Below, piece by piece: positions 9,487 to 20,779 of a stretch of 30,620 nucleotides of DNA. The notes beneath the pieces are model-generated. The model was not told the origin of the DNA. It did no database searches and saw only the letters and a list, made by a program, of their open reading frames with translations. The stretch comes from Lingula anatina (lineage: Eukaryota; Brachiopoda; Lingulata; Lingulida; Lingulidae): NCBI RefSeq assembly GCF_001039355.2, contig NW_019775774.1, positions 188,001 through 218,620 of the forward strand, given 5' to 3'. The stretch's first letter is position 1, and the number at the start of each line of letters is the position of its first letter. A program made the position numbers and the translations under genes.

Positions 9487-10987
9487 CCCCTTGAACGTTT
9501 AACAGTACGCACGTTACGTGTCTCGCGTTAAAGACGCTGTGTTCAAATTTAGAATACTTCATGGTACATAACACATTTTCCTATAATCATCCTTATAGAG
9601 GGGTTTGGAACTTAGTTCTCTCTCCGCTGAATTTTCTGATACATTCTCAGCCGGTTGGCTCTTTTTTTATTTTTTCAATGTGACATATATTTTAATGTCG
9701 GTGGTCACAAATTCTCTCCGATAATCATTGTGAAGCGAGGAGGTACATGTAAGAGGAGATGTGTCTAACCAATTTCGTCATTTGAGCCCAGATTCCGGTA
9801 TACATGTATATGCCGTGTGTATATATGCGGTATATGTGCATGTAGGTATATTTGGAGGTGGCACTTTTAACGCACTCCCTGAGCCATAACTAGGAACGTT
9901 CTGTAGAAACTAACATTTGAGCTGAATAACTGTCGTCTTTATTTTCCTTGCTCTTGAGAAAAAGATAGATTTGATTAATCATGAGATATGAATAATTTAT
10001 TCAGATCTATCGATGCGCATAAACAAAATATATTATTTAAAGGTTTTCTGTTCAGGACCTTCCCGCATAATCACATTTTCCTTGAAATAAAAAAAATTCA
10101 CTATCTCCTACCCATAAATCACTGACATTGACACGTCCTTGCATTGGGATTTCATGTTTTATGCCATTTTTGATTAATAGATTTGGTTCTAAAGTTCCCT
10201 GTAACCGCCATGTTTAATGTACATTTCAGAAGGGAAATTCTAACATAAGGTACTATAATTTGAGGGATTTTATCGTTTTTAAGGTCTGAATTGGGAAAGA
10301 TAAGTAGCTGTGACAATATGTACGATAGGCATAAAAATATAAATTTGGGACATTATCAGACTCGGATTGTATATCTTTAACATTCAGGAAGCGTAATAAA
10401 AGCGAATATGAAAAGTTGAATTATCAGTTGAAACAATAAAAAATAACAGAAAAATAACCAAGGTAGATCTAATAGCCATGTCTTTTGAGAAAAATAATGA
10501 CGTGTATGTAGATATAGAGTTTTTGTAACTCAATAGTCAAGAAAGAAAAGCAGAAAAATGTTGGTCTAGTTAGAACTGATTAATTCCTCTACACACTTGA
10601 ACATATGGTGAAATAATCTAAGTAGTCTTTAATGTACATTAACACATTTGTGCGCATGGCTTTACAATATATTCTGTGTGTTTATATAGTATAAAAGAGA
10701 AGAGAAGAGAATTTAAAACGTTTGAAAAGACATAAAAATTTGAGGTACAAGTAAATCTGAATTAAGCGTCTCTATCATTACCTTAAAACTACCCGCCATG
10801 TTCCGGCTAGCTGTCTGTGCTTTCAGTTTTATTTTCATTTATCTATTTTTATTTTTAGGGGTTTTTTTTCATTTTGAATAGAATTAGGAAATTGTCGTTT
10901 TCGTCTTTGCTCTCTGCCTGCCTGTGTAAAATAAATGCAGCTTTAATGTTATAAGCACATGGAAGACCTAAGGCGAAAACATCTCCT

Positions 10988-10993
<6 letters not shown>

Positions 10994-11023
<30 letters not shown>
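10994..11023. repeat. Poly-T run of 30
   Basis: Uninterrupted T run. On the minus strand this would be an A tail, but no retroposon body or target duplication was recognised beside it. Confidence 0.95.
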
Positions 11024-11025
<2 letters not shown>

Positions 11026-11161
11026 ACCGCAATTAGTATCTCCTGACAGTCTGCAGTCTGTCTTTTAAAACGGGCTTCTTATACCGTATTACGCAAATAG
11101 GGGTATTTGGCAGCTCTTATTTTATGGAGCATCCTGTGGCTCTCAATATTCCCAATTCCTT

Positions 11162-11327
11162 CAGGGGAGAACTTGGACCGGGACCAACATTCCGTTTCGC
11201 GAAACGGAGGATTGCTCCCATACTTCTACCTCCCATCTATCCGAGTACTATGTTTTTATATTGTTTCGTTTTTAATGCGAGTTGCCCATTACTGGCTGTT
11301 GCAGTGTCATCGTTGCTAGATGGCGCT
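11162..11327 (+). CDS. Weak candidate internal exon in a GC-richer block
   Basis: An acceptor, CCCAATTCCTTCAG, ends near 11161-11163. A GTGAGT donor follows GATGGCGCT at about 11328. One frame stays open across the whole interval and meets the donor in phase 0; it includes GELGPGPTFRFAKRR and ends SSLLDGA. However, the other two frames are also open for most of the interval, one reading GRTWTGTNIPFRETEDCSH, so the true frame is undetermined. The block contains an 18-bp perfect palindrome. A GC-rich segment that is open in all frames may be non-coding, and no family is recognised. Confidence 0.17.
11191..11208. repeat. 18-bp perfect palindrome
   Basis: TCCGTTTCGCGAAACGGA is its own reverse complement, centred on CGCG. 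It is a dyad that could bind a dimeric protein or extrude as a small cruciform. Confidence 0.9.
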
Positions 11328-11799
11328 GTGAGTAAAAGCCGACCAATGAAAAACCTGATCTCATTTTAACAAGAGTAGAGAATGACACTATGGTAAATAA
11401 TCGAGTTGATATCTTCTTAAATGCAAAAGGAAACTTATCATTTACCAAATGCGTGTACTAGTACAGTTTATGTGTGAAAGGGACCCTTAGAGAAGAGATA
11501 TACCAACATGTTTAAGTGCAACGATCACAGAAACGTACCAGTGCAGCGACTTCTGACATTTCACTAGCGCAACTGTGACGCGCACGCATCGAAATAATGT
11601 GACATTGGTACCACGAGATTTGAAATGACCCACTACAGTGAGGACGCACGGGTGATACCATTCCAGTACTTTTGATGGGACAATTTTACTTATTTTGATA
11701 CCCACACACCATAGGAGAGACGTTGACGTGATCAAGAACTGGATTGCTTTTAATATAGAGAATTGGTGGTTGACAACGGCCTAATAGTAATAAAGGGAG

Positions 11800-12150
11800 G
11801 GCGTTGATGTGTATATGTTACGCAGCCGGGACGGAGCGGATGTGGTAGTCGCCAAAGATCACTGCTTTCCCGTGTCAGTGCTACACAGGCTTGACTTAAT
11901 GAACCCCCTCGTCAACTAACGGGGCGGGGCTGGGAGCCGAAAATGATGTAAGAGAACACGGATTCTCATTAAAGTCCCATTATTATGGTCCGCCCCCCTG
12001 GATAAGGCAAATTGGCTATCATCACGACAGGAGTCCATTTTTATCGGGGTACCTATCTGGAGTGCACCCAAAACCCGCCCTGCACGACAGCCCATTTCAT
12101 ATGTATATGTATCCATCTACCTGCATATTTTATCAAGCCATTTCATCTCA
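11800..12150. promoter_or_regulatory. GC-rich candidate regulatory block with Sp1-type GC box
   Basis: GGGGCGGGGC at 11921-11930 is a canonical GC box. Within 80 bases downstream are CCGCCCCCCTGG, a GATAAG site and an inverted CCAAT box (AATTGGC). Base composition is clearly richer in G and C and in CpG than the surrounding DNA, and the possible coding segment at 12152 follows directly. No TATA box or clear initiator was found. The combination could be a CpG-type promoter or an enhancer; without transcript data it stays a guess. Confidence 0.3.
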
Positions 12151-12151
12151 G

Positions 12152-12370
12152 TCCTTCACTTTACTGACAAGGTACGTGGTCGAGGCGGGGGTCATTTCGG
12201 TGTACTCGTCGTTCACGACCCCGGACGCTCACACCACCATCTGGACATTGTCCACCGTGACAGGGGGACATCTCTTGGGACGCTATCAATGGACACTTGT
12301 GGACGCAGCAATTTTCAAAAACAGATACCTAAAAAGTAGTAAGGATTTAATCTTAATTAGAAAGAATTAA
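12152..12370 (+). CDS. Candidate exon or gene fragment with strong GC3 bias
   Basis: After an acceptor-like CATTTCATCTCAG ending at 12151 the frame runs to TAA at 12368-12370. Its core reads RYVVEAGVISVYSSFTTPD and then AHTTIWTLSTVTGGHLLG. Over about 40 codons in the middle, roughly three quarters end in G or C, in a genome segment that is otherwise AT-rich; this is the best codon-position bias I found in the window. A competing donor, ACAAG/GTACGT, lies at 12171/12172 and would remove most of it. One minus-strand frame also has many G/C third positions over part of the segment. The last 20 codons drift to AT-rich. No family is recognised; it may be a pseudogene fragment. Confidence 0.28.
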   Translation, partial: SFTLLTRYVVEAGVISVYSSFTTPDAHTTIWTLSTVTGGHLLGRYQWTLVDAAIFKNRYLKSSKDLILIRKN

Positions 12371-14930
12371 CCTGGGTTGTTGTAACATCACATACTGGAC
12401 GTATGTCCACTACGTTTGATACTGGTCAGGAAGTCAGCGGAAACGCACCGAGTGACCAGTAAGGGGCTTTCCTGCGAATGTCCAGCTGCAAATGACCATT
12501 GATTTGAGAAAGGAATCCTTGAACTGAAGAAATTTAACTGTGAAGGAACTTCTGTCCCAAAAGAGAGAGACCAAACCATAAACGTTTATACGAAAGAGGC
12601 ACGCAGAGTAAGGAAACGGAAACGGCTTGGTGAGTCACCAAGTTTTTTTAAAGTATATGTCTAATTGTTTTTATATAAAGCTGGTTTTCATTACGAGGCT
12701 GGGCAGGGAAGGGTCATATGCATAGAAATGGATAAGCGCCAAACGTGTATTATTCCTCTCCGGTCGTTCCGTTCTGGGTTGATGCTTAATTTTTGTATGC
12801 GGCGATTAATCTATAAACCATTATCCGCACATTGGATTTTAGCGTAACTGTGACACATACAAGCTTAATGTATTTTTCAATCTTCTGAAAGATTCCGTGT
12901 TTTATTATTATTATTATGATTTGTCTCTCCTGGTTAGTGGTGAAAAAGGCTCCCGTCTTTTTCATCCATTTTATCCAAAAGTCCCTATTAGCTGACTATT
13001 TATATACTAATTATATAAGTTTGTTTGTTTGTTTGTTTGTTTTTTAAGTTATAAAACACCCATGGCAGCGGATGATAAATTGTAGCTCTGTTGTTTGCAC
13101 TGAATGAACACTAAAGTGAACTTTGTAGCGCACTTTGTGACATGCACGAGGAAAAGAAAGATGATAGCAGTGATAAATCTGTAAAATGTATTTATTGTTG
13201 CGGTGGACACGAAGCCCATTGAGAAGAGTTTACAAAGTCTGGTATTTAATCTTAGGCAAAAAAGAAAAGAGAAAAACTCGCTTTTGCACGATTTTGGCAT
13301 AGTTATTATTAAAACTATTGATTATTAATGCTTTAGTGAACACTGGTTATGTAATTGAATTTTTTTTTTTTTTTTTTTTTTGAGTTTTGAATAAGCGTTG
13401 CAAAACGTGTAATAAATATCAGCGTACTTAGTACACAAACTTATATTTAACCTATTTTCATTTATATGTTTTCTTGTAGCTTAATATTCAGTTAACTTAT
13501 TATGAATTAATGCAAAACATTCGCAGGATGGGAAAAACTTAGAGGTATCATTCGGGGTGAAAATGAAATAATAAATCTATGCTTTACCTCATGGGCATCA
13601 TGACAGATACAGGTAGATTAAAAAAGCGACAGGTGAAAAATTTGAAGAATGAAAACGTGCAAAAATAGAAGAAAATTATTCGATGAAAACACGAGAGCTA
13701 TTCAGGTAGGAGATAAGAGAGGTGCCACAACGCTGTAATTACGCACTAACACCGGATAACGACTAGGTTGGAACAATGGAGGTTATCTCTTGACGCAGAC
13801 GACAGGTGTACATCGTACATCGTCTGCCGCAAAAGTGACGTTTTCATAAAGAATCGGAGGGAAATTGGGGAAAGTGGATCTATAGGAGTTTGTTTTTGCT
13901 GCGTAAATTGAATCCCTAACCGTGATTGCGTTTGTAATGACATGTTGTTTCTCCTCCTGTTATAACAATTGCCACGCCAGGTATAATTCGAGGATCTATC
14001 ACTTCCCGAGGCAAACCACCTCTGCGCTCGCATTTGGGGATATTGACATACATGTACTTGAAAGACGGAAAGAACTTCAAGCTACACCATCATCTTTTGT
14101 TCGTCATAAACATTGATTATAAACTGTCATTTTTTCTTTTGCGTAGAAACAATGACTGATTACACATAATTCGTGCTACCACGGACTGTTATGAGCGACG
14201 ATTTGCTATAGGCAGATGTTTTATTACTAACTCCAAGTTGGATGCATTATTTCATTAATGGAAGAAACAATTCCCACTTATCTTCTTTGTGATTCTGTTC
14301 GTGATGAACTTATTTCCTAAACGGAAAATAAGGAATTAACGAATCTGGGTCATTTTTTGAAATGTTGGGAAAACTTAACATCAGTATAGGCAAAATTGTT
14401 GCAAATGTAAAATAACAGTGCATGTCTGTATGGCGGAATCAGAATTAAGATAGGGAGGATAAGCTACACTATGACAGTGTAGTATTGCGCGTTACAATCC
14501 CGGTTGCGAGAAAAGTCGTCTGTTTGGACCTAAAAACCCAAATTTAATATAAAATAATACGATGTGGATGCAAAATACAGGGATGAGATTTTTTAGACTA
14601 TCATCGGATTTCCTACTTTTTGGGAGCCAAAAATATCATCGGCTTATGCGGCACCTGGACGATTTTTTTTCACTAAATGGCAGCCTGAAACAAAATAAAT
14701 AGCAATTCCCTTTATAATGAATCAAAAAAGCATAAGCAGCAACAGGGGTACTTTGCTCTTCTTTAAAATTTATTACAGTAATACCATAGCATATTAACTT
14801 TTGATTTAATATCTTTTATATTTTATCAAAATGCTTGAATAGTAAATTGATAGTGATTGCTTTCTTCAAACTTACGTATCTTTATGTAGAACGGGGGAAG
14901 ATATCACCCATTTATTTTATGCTTTTGCTA
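12371..14930. other. Non-coding stretch with simple repeats and one compound hairpin
   Basis: No supported gene. Holds (GTTT)n at 13020-13041, a 22-T run at 13360-13381, the hairpin at 13795-13827, and a 7-bp hairpin (CTACACT/AGTGTAG) at 14464-14482. The patch 13,740-14,050 is somewhat richer in G and C, but its frames show no consistent codon bias. Confidence 0.5.
13795..13827. repeat. Two-tier hairpin
   Basis: GCAGACGA pairs with TCGTCTGC (8 bp). After a 4-base bulge, TGTAC pairs with GTACA around an ATC triloop. It is compact and almost perfect, but too short for a microRNA precursor. Confidence 0.7.
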
Positions 14931-14931
14931 T

Positions 14932-15060
14932 TTATTCAGCACTTTCTTCATCTTTCTTCATGCCAATGTTGAAAACGAAATGCAATGGAAAGTGGCGTGA
15001 AAGATTACGAAACGTGTCAGTTGTTTTACGGACAGCATATCGTACTTGGAGAGATCTATT
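14932..15060 (-). CDS. Candidate minus-strand terminal exon
   Basis: On the minus strand a long pyrimidine tract ends TTTTTTTCTCTCGAAAG just before 15060. The frame then reads NRSLQVRYAVRKTTDTFRN, SRHFPLHFVFNIG and MKKDEESAE to a stop at 14934-14932. The mix of basic residues followed by an acidic C-terminus looks protein-like. An AATAAA overlaps the stop (14936-14931) and another is at 14916-14911, both on the minus strand, fitting a transcript end. The acceptor ends AAAG rather than CAG or TAG, which is suboptimal. No upstream exon was identified to the right, and no family is recognised. Confidence 0.27.
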   Translation of the reverse strand, partial: NRSLQVRYAVRKTTDTFRNLSRHFPLHFVFNIGMKKDEESAE

Positions 15061-15299
15061 CTTTCGAGAGAAAAAAATTAAATTAAATACACATGAAGAT
15101 AGATAAATGCACTGACTGATTGAACTGTTTATATATTTATGAGACTGTGATAAACAACCAAACAAAAGAGGATAACATATATTCAAACAAGGAGCACATA
15201 TAGATTTTTAAAAAGTCTCTCATTTCAGCTGCATGTGCCCACATGAAATAAAAGGTGTATTACAACCAGCATCTTTTTTTTTTCACATTCGAGAGCCCC

Positions 15300-15331
15300 C
15301 TTTATAAGGCCATGAATAGTGGCGTCTTCCA
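15300..15331 (+). promoter_or_regulatory. Possible TATA and initiator pair
   Basis: TTTATAAGG at 15300-15308 is followed 29 bases after the first T of TATAA by TCCAGAC, a fair initiator with A at 15331. It would drive the small frame at 15501-15726. AT-rich DNA gives many TATA-like boxes, so this rests on spacing alone. Confidence 0.15.
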
Positions 15332-15500
15332 GACGTTGTGGGGGCGCGGTGCTTCATGTTCGAGATAATAAATGTTCACGTATCGCTCTCTCAATGCGCC
15401 GGTCCTTTTATTGTTGAGGCCAATTATGTACTTAATGTATGATTAAACCATTGATTTATGTGCTAGATTTACAGGCTTTTTTCTTTTCGTTCACGCGTCA

Positions 15501-15726
15501 GGTGAAAAAAATGGCCAGTTTGAAGCCAATTATTTACGGCTCCTTGCTACCTTTGGTTCTTTACTTAAATGCCAATATGGCTTTATTGAACTGGCCACTG
15601 AACATACTGGAGACGACCATACACCGGCCATACATACACATGTATAGCGGCGACGACTGGTTTATTACGGTTCAGAGGCCCCAAAGGGAGCAGTGTATTC
15701 AAAAAAGAGTGGAACCCGATAAATAA
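15501..15726 (+). CDS. Candidate small coding exon with possible signal peptide
   Basis: A pyrimidine tract ends TCACGCGTCAG at 15500, and ten bases on an ATG at 15511 sits in a strong context (AAAATGG). It encodes 71 residues: MASLKPIIYGSLLPLVLYLN begins like a short secretion signal, and the later MYSGDDWFITVQRPQREQ is polar. The stop at 15724-15726 is followed by AATAAA at 15737-15742, though inside a TAA microsatellite. The DNA for GGCCAGTTTGAA near the start recurs inverted as TTGAACTGGCC 80 bases on. The opposite strand is also open over much of the same DNA. No family is recognised. Confidence 0.18.
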
Positions 15727-16718
15727 TAATAATAATAATAAAAACACGTGGTAAGATAACGGCAATGAAATTAACAAACTTATGAATAAAATAATAGCAA
15801 GACTGGTAAACGGAAAAGAAATGTCATATTTGCCAATACAATGAGGAAAATGTCGTTCGGAGAATATTTGTGGTCCAAGCGTGACGAAAGACTACTTTAA
15901 TAATAGCACCACCCTGTTTTACTGAATGTTTTAGAGGTATTCTTAAATTCAGTATCGTTGCGTACGTCTATTTGCATCGGCGAATGATCTCATTTTTAAA
16001 TAAGTAAATAAATAAGCATCACATACAGATTTTACAATTTAGTGGTAAAACCTTCAATGTATAGACAGGGAACATTACATTAGTACTAATATTTCCGGGT
16101 TTTCCTCTTCCTTTATTACCAACCACGCACAACATGTTGCGGCATCCGAACTGATGACTGCTTTTTATGTAGATGATAAGTCGTCTGGTATCAGTTTATC
16201 TTTAATAGTATATTTCTGACGTACTGGAAACTAATTATGGAAATTAGATTAATATTTTTTTTTATATTTTTATAGAATCCTGTTGACTGTTCCTTCTTTA
16301 TTTCGTCTAGATTTGCTTGGGTTGATAATCTCAGAAACGGATGGATTTAATTCTCTATGCAGTTATTGACTTGGCTTAGGTCGTAGTGTTTTTTGCAAAC
16401 GTCACAGACATACAGTAGTAGCGACCGAGATCACAATTTATAATTATGCTAATCATCTGATCAAACTGTTTACGTACCCAATGAAACTATTTTCCCCACT
16501 TTTTTTTTTTTTTACTCTTGGATAGTACGTCTATGTCAAGGACAATGCAATGACGTGTGTGTGTGTGTGGGGGGGGGGGTCCATTAATCTACATTATGGC
16601 AAATTTTATGAAAAAAATTATGTCCACTCGCCCATGAAACGAGAGCTAAAATTGGCTGACCGAATGGTTTAGATCTTGACGGGGTTTCACCTTATTGACG
16701 TCACCTTTCAGTAAAGAC
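15727..16718. other. AT-rich stretch, simple repeats only
   Basis: Begins with a TAA run, and contains (GT)n grading into an 11-G run at 16553-16579 and a 14-T run around 16500-16513. No coding evidence. Confidence 0.5.
16553..16579 (+). repeat. (GT)n then G11
   Basis: About eight GT units pass into eleven guanines. Confidence 0.9.
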
Positions 16719-16722
16719 TTCA

Positions 16723-16939
16723 ACACCCTGTACACTGGACGCGGCGTCTTTTCTGCGTCCTTTATGCCACCATGAAACTGGCATCGGTGTGGCCGTAGAA
16801 AGGAGGCATAAGTTTCTCTTGGTTGCAGAATAAATGCTCAATGATCATTCAATTGTCGGCACGAAAAGTATTATTTTTTACTCCCAAACGGGGCTGTACT
16901 TCGGGACGCAGAAAGGACGCCGTCCAGTGTAAAAGGGGG
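16723..16939. mobile_element. Family B miniature inverted-repeat element, copy 1 (217 bp)
   Basis: The right end, reversed and complemented, reads CCCCCTTTTACACTGGACGG; the left end is a decayed version, ACACCCTGTACACTGGACGC, followed on both sides by GCGTC...TTTCTGCGTCC. It is flanked by TTCA on both sides (16719-16722 and 16940-16943), a possible 4-bp target duplication. The interior matches the copy at 21615-21833 in reverse orientation: for example GCTCAATGATCATT here against the complement of CATTGAGCATT there. It has no coding capacity. The superfamily is unclear because the two copies suggest different target lengths. Confidence 0.85.
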
Positions 16940-16943
16940 TTCA

Positions 16944-19180
16944 GCGATTTTGCAACAGTCCGAATTCCCTCTTAGATTAATAATTACAGACATTTATTTA
17001 GCTATGCTTATTCACACATTTATTTAAGTCTTATATTTGTTTTATACGTAATTTTCAAGCAGCCCACAGCTGCCATCATGATTTATTCCACTAGTTGTTC
17101 ATGCAATGTAACGTTAATTAGGACTTCTTATTGTGCGAAAAAAAATCATGTTTAAAAAATATTAGCGACTTGCTCGTCTTTTAGTGCAAATTTTATAAAT
17201 TTTGTTATGTCGTTTAATTTCATTTATTTAGTTATATTCATATGAGCGAAATTTGTAAGCAAAAAAGAATAAACAGAAAAAAATAAAATAAGGAATTGTA
17301 GTCAGAGACAGTTGAATTGATTCTACAAAATCTGTATTATATAATTAGACTTCAATCTGCCCCTAAAAACGCTTGTAAATAAAATACTTTAATGCACTAG
17401 CTTACCTATAACAATGCTATCTTAAATTCTATAATATAAAAGTCTATATTAGTTAAGTGAAAAATAAAAAACAACCACCGTTTATCAAACGAAAGACCTT
17501 GATGTTTATGTAACTAAGAGTTATGGTGTAAATATTCATGCTTAGGTTTTGATCTTTTTATTTCATTAAAAACAAAAAAAAAGTAGTTACGGATATCTAG
17601 GTGATTTTTTTGTTGAGACTTATGTCTTGTTTTACATTCGATTTCGTGTGAATAACAAATACAACGAAAATGCAAAAAAAAATGTATAAAAACATTATGC
17701 ACTTTCCTATTCACTGATAGTTAACCATTTATGCAGTAAATTTAAAAAGTATTTCTCATCAAAGGTTATAAAAACGCCAAAAAAACAGAGATGATTAAAA
17801 AAACAAACCAACACATTTTCCTTTAAAACCACCTCAGACTAGCGTTTATTTTTTGCTTAGTTGGATGATGATCGCTCGCGTTTGTACATGTATCTATCTT
17901 GTTAACTGAGCAGCCTGACCATGAATGATAAGGTTTAAAGGTTCCACCTCTCTGTGCTTTAGACGAGCAAACTGTAATCATGTTAAAAGCATTTTGCTGT
18001 AAAAGCAGCGTTGTTCTTCACATTGATGTAGCTAAATAATGCAGGTGTCTTCTTTGTTTAATGCAACGATCAATAAGCTTTTATGGAAGGAAAAACAGAT
18101 ATCTAATTGCATGAAATGTAGGACTTCAGCATGCTTTTGGCGACTGGTGTCGGGCCTAATTTATGCAATATGAAATAGGATCATCATTTTTCTTTATGAA
18201 TCTTTTTGCAAATATAGATTAATTGCCCGGTCATTTCTACGTCACACTAGTAAAAATAATAGTGACAAGTCAGTTTTATCCTACCGTCACCCTGCCTTAA
18301 GAGACGAGTATTTTTGTAATGCATACTGTATCCGGTGCAATAAAGTTAGATTTCCAACGATATTTTCTTTAAAAATCAAAACATACGCATTTGTGGTGAA
18401 TATGACTATCAAACATCGCAATCGATGAATTTAATCTTTATTGCAAGCTGCACTTTCTATCAGACACAAGCTTAAAAGCCTACAGGTTGAAAGCCTTTTT
18501 ATCCTTATTTATATTTATTTTTTAATTTTCGTTGACAATGTGATGATAACAACGAATAATTTAATTAAAAACAGAGGTTGATTCACCGCACCAATGTCAG
18601 TATAGGAGTGGTTACGTTAAATAATAAATGATTGGCAACACACAAATAAGTTATAATTATGATGATGATGGTCTACTAGTTTTGTGAGCGCTTCATGCTC
18701 GTACCTATTCCATGTATTTCCCCTTTTAAATTATAAATTGATATATTGGATGATAAGGACGTTTTTGATATTCCAGTACGATAAAGCCGTGAATGTACGC
18801 TTAAAGTATATTGCAAAATTTTTTATGAGTTTTGTTTAAGATCATGCATAAAAGGTTTGTTATAGAAACATTCGAAATAGCCAAATAAAATAATTTTACG
18901 CCGGATCAAATAAGCCGTGCAAAATAAACAATGAACCGTGAAAACTTTTCCTTGAAATATTTTGAATTTTTAACGTAGAAACTTAAACGGTAGACTGAAG
19001 ATTAAGGTCGAGAGATAATTATTATTTCACTCTTTGGTATTGTAGCTGACGTATATTTCTCAAATATCCAAAGATGGGCTCACTGAAATAAAACGTACAT
19101 GTAGTCATGTATCGTTGAAAATATACAAGTGATGTACAAGAGTCCACATGGAAACTTTTCTAAATTCAATATAGGCTGAT
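16944..19180. other. AT-rich stretch, nothing supported
   Basis: More than 2 kb of strongly AT-rich sequence without a credible exon, promoter or repeat family seen. Holds three short GAT repeats near 18660 and two TACATGTA palindromes (17885-17892, 19096-19103). Confidence 0.5.
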
Positions 19181-20555
19181 GTGCATTTTAAGCACCGAGT
19201 TAATTATTGTAAAATATTATTTTATTTGAGATACGCAACCGTCAGAATGTACTTATATCACAACGGAATTTTTTTTAATTATACAAACAATATTTATGGC
19301 GGGTTATCTCACCCCACCCTCAGCCCGGGGGGGGGGTACAAGACGTTACATAAAGTGAACCTTGATATAGAAAAAAAAATCATTCAAGCTGCTGTGTCAC
19401 AACAACAATCACTGGTGTTCTTTTTGTTTTGTGTGTCATGCTTTTTAGGGTGTTTGGTGAAGGAAATCAGTCATTGTCACTCCTTTGCAAAATATTTACT
19501 TTTGTTGCATATTTCTAGTGTTATTTATAGCTCTGATGTACTGCTTGGTAATTTTGGGTTTCACATTTAAAATACACCTGTGTTACAGATAAACATACCA
19601 GTATTATCTGTTATGAAATATTGCATTCTCTTTAATTTTCATAGCCAGCATATCCTTAGGCAAATTGCTATAGAAAATTCAAGTGCGCGTCATATAATAT
19701 ACATTATCACTGAAATTAAGCCTTTGGCAAGTGTAACTATATACTTATAAATTCTGTTGGAATTTTCGAGCTCCTTATATGTAGAATAAATAAGTTAAAT
19801 AGTGTTCCCCAAAGCTGATGGTTCTTAAAAAGAGAAAGTCAGGATATACCATGCGTTTTCATATATCTCTTTGACAAACGACCGAGATAAAATATTGAGA
19901 TAAGGAAATAAAAATAGTTCCTCATGCAATGCGAAGATTTAAGCGCCTGAGGCCAATGTGAAGGGTAAATGAGTGCGAAGTCAATCACAAGAATCCAGTT
20001 GTGATGCAGGATGTCTTTAGAAAGTCTTCATTGTTTATTTTCAATGGCCTATGAACTGGTGTTAAATTATTTTATTTGGCTATTTGGAATGTTTCTATAA
20101 AAAAATTATATGCATGCTCTTCTACTAACTTATGGAACTTTGATATGTACCAATTTGTTCTGGCTAGGTTTAATATTCGGTACAGTGCAGGCATCATAGT
20201 TAGTTAGTATATTTCCTATTATTGTCTGGCCAAAGCGATACAGTGTTATTGATTGTAAATAATGTAGGATTTGACTGACTGTATACATTAAATACATTGA
20301 TACATTGATAAAAAAGTAATCTTAATCTAATCATACAACTGTTTAAATAAATTTTAAAGCTTAGTGTTAAACATATGTCTAACTTACCTAACATGTTGTG
20401 ACTCATAGAGATATCTCAGGCTTGATTGCTTGATTGCTCTTTGATTCGCTGTTCTCGAAATTCTTTCTTTTTAAATTTACTTGGCCTAATCTATTTATTC
20501 ATTTTTGCTTCAGTAAACATTTTGATTTCTCTTTGCTTTCATTGGGCTTCAATGC
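19181..20555. other. Longest open frame of the window, judged non-coding
   Basis: A 129-codon frame at 19181-19570 crosses an AT-rich start, a C3G10 run at 19324-19336 and a T-rich end. It has no codon-position bias and no recognisable motif. Downstream to 20555 nothing is supported except a minus-strand donor-like GTAAGT at about 20390. Confidence 0.4.
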
Positions 20556-20631
20556 ATAATATAATATAATATAATATAATATAATATAATATAATATAAT
20601 ATAATATAATATAATATAATATAATATAATT
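20556..20631. repeat. (ATAAT)n pentanucleotide microsatellite
   Basis: Fifteen uninterrupted ATAAT units, giving the alternating Tyr-Ile frame on the minus strand. A degraded related stretch, AATAATAATAATATAATATA, lies at about 20754-20774. Confidence 0.97.
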
Positions 20632-20779
20632 ATTAGAAGACAACATTTAATATTCTTAGAAATACAAATTCCGAATATGTTGGAAAATGACATGGGGACA
20701 ATTCAAGTCATTAAAGTTGCAGCTACGATAATGTTCCTAATAGTAGAAATTTAATAATAATAATAATATAATATATTTA

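Larger units (their letters stand above)
8906..11100. other. AT-rich stretch, microsatellites only
   Basis: No supported gene. Contains (TAA)n at 9461-9486, two TACATGTA palindromes at 9744-9751 and 9801-9808 in a GT-rich patch, a short AGAGAAGAGAAGAGA run at 10694-10709, and a 30-T run at 10994-11023. If any homopolymer here is a retroposon tail, no body was recognised next to it. Confidence 0.5.

Noticed and set aside
11517-11660. Two similar minus-strand segments (CVRVTVALVKC and VSVIVALKHV) suggesting a protein repeat.
   Set aside because: The DNA similarity is short and gapped, no further units are seen, and there is no splice or start support.
19181-19570. Longest open frame (129 codons).
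   Set aside because: In AT-rich DNA of this length a few frames of this size are expected by chance; it crosses a G10 run and shows no codon-position bias or motif.
20390-20475. Minus-strand open stretch (ISRTANQRAIKQSSLRYLYE) before a TTAG/GTAAGT donor.
   Set aside because: No usable acceptor upstream, and part of it is a short tandem of CAATCAAG.
20499-20693. Minus-strand frame with a repeating Tyr-Ile pattern.
   Set aside because: Translation of the ATAAT microsatellite.
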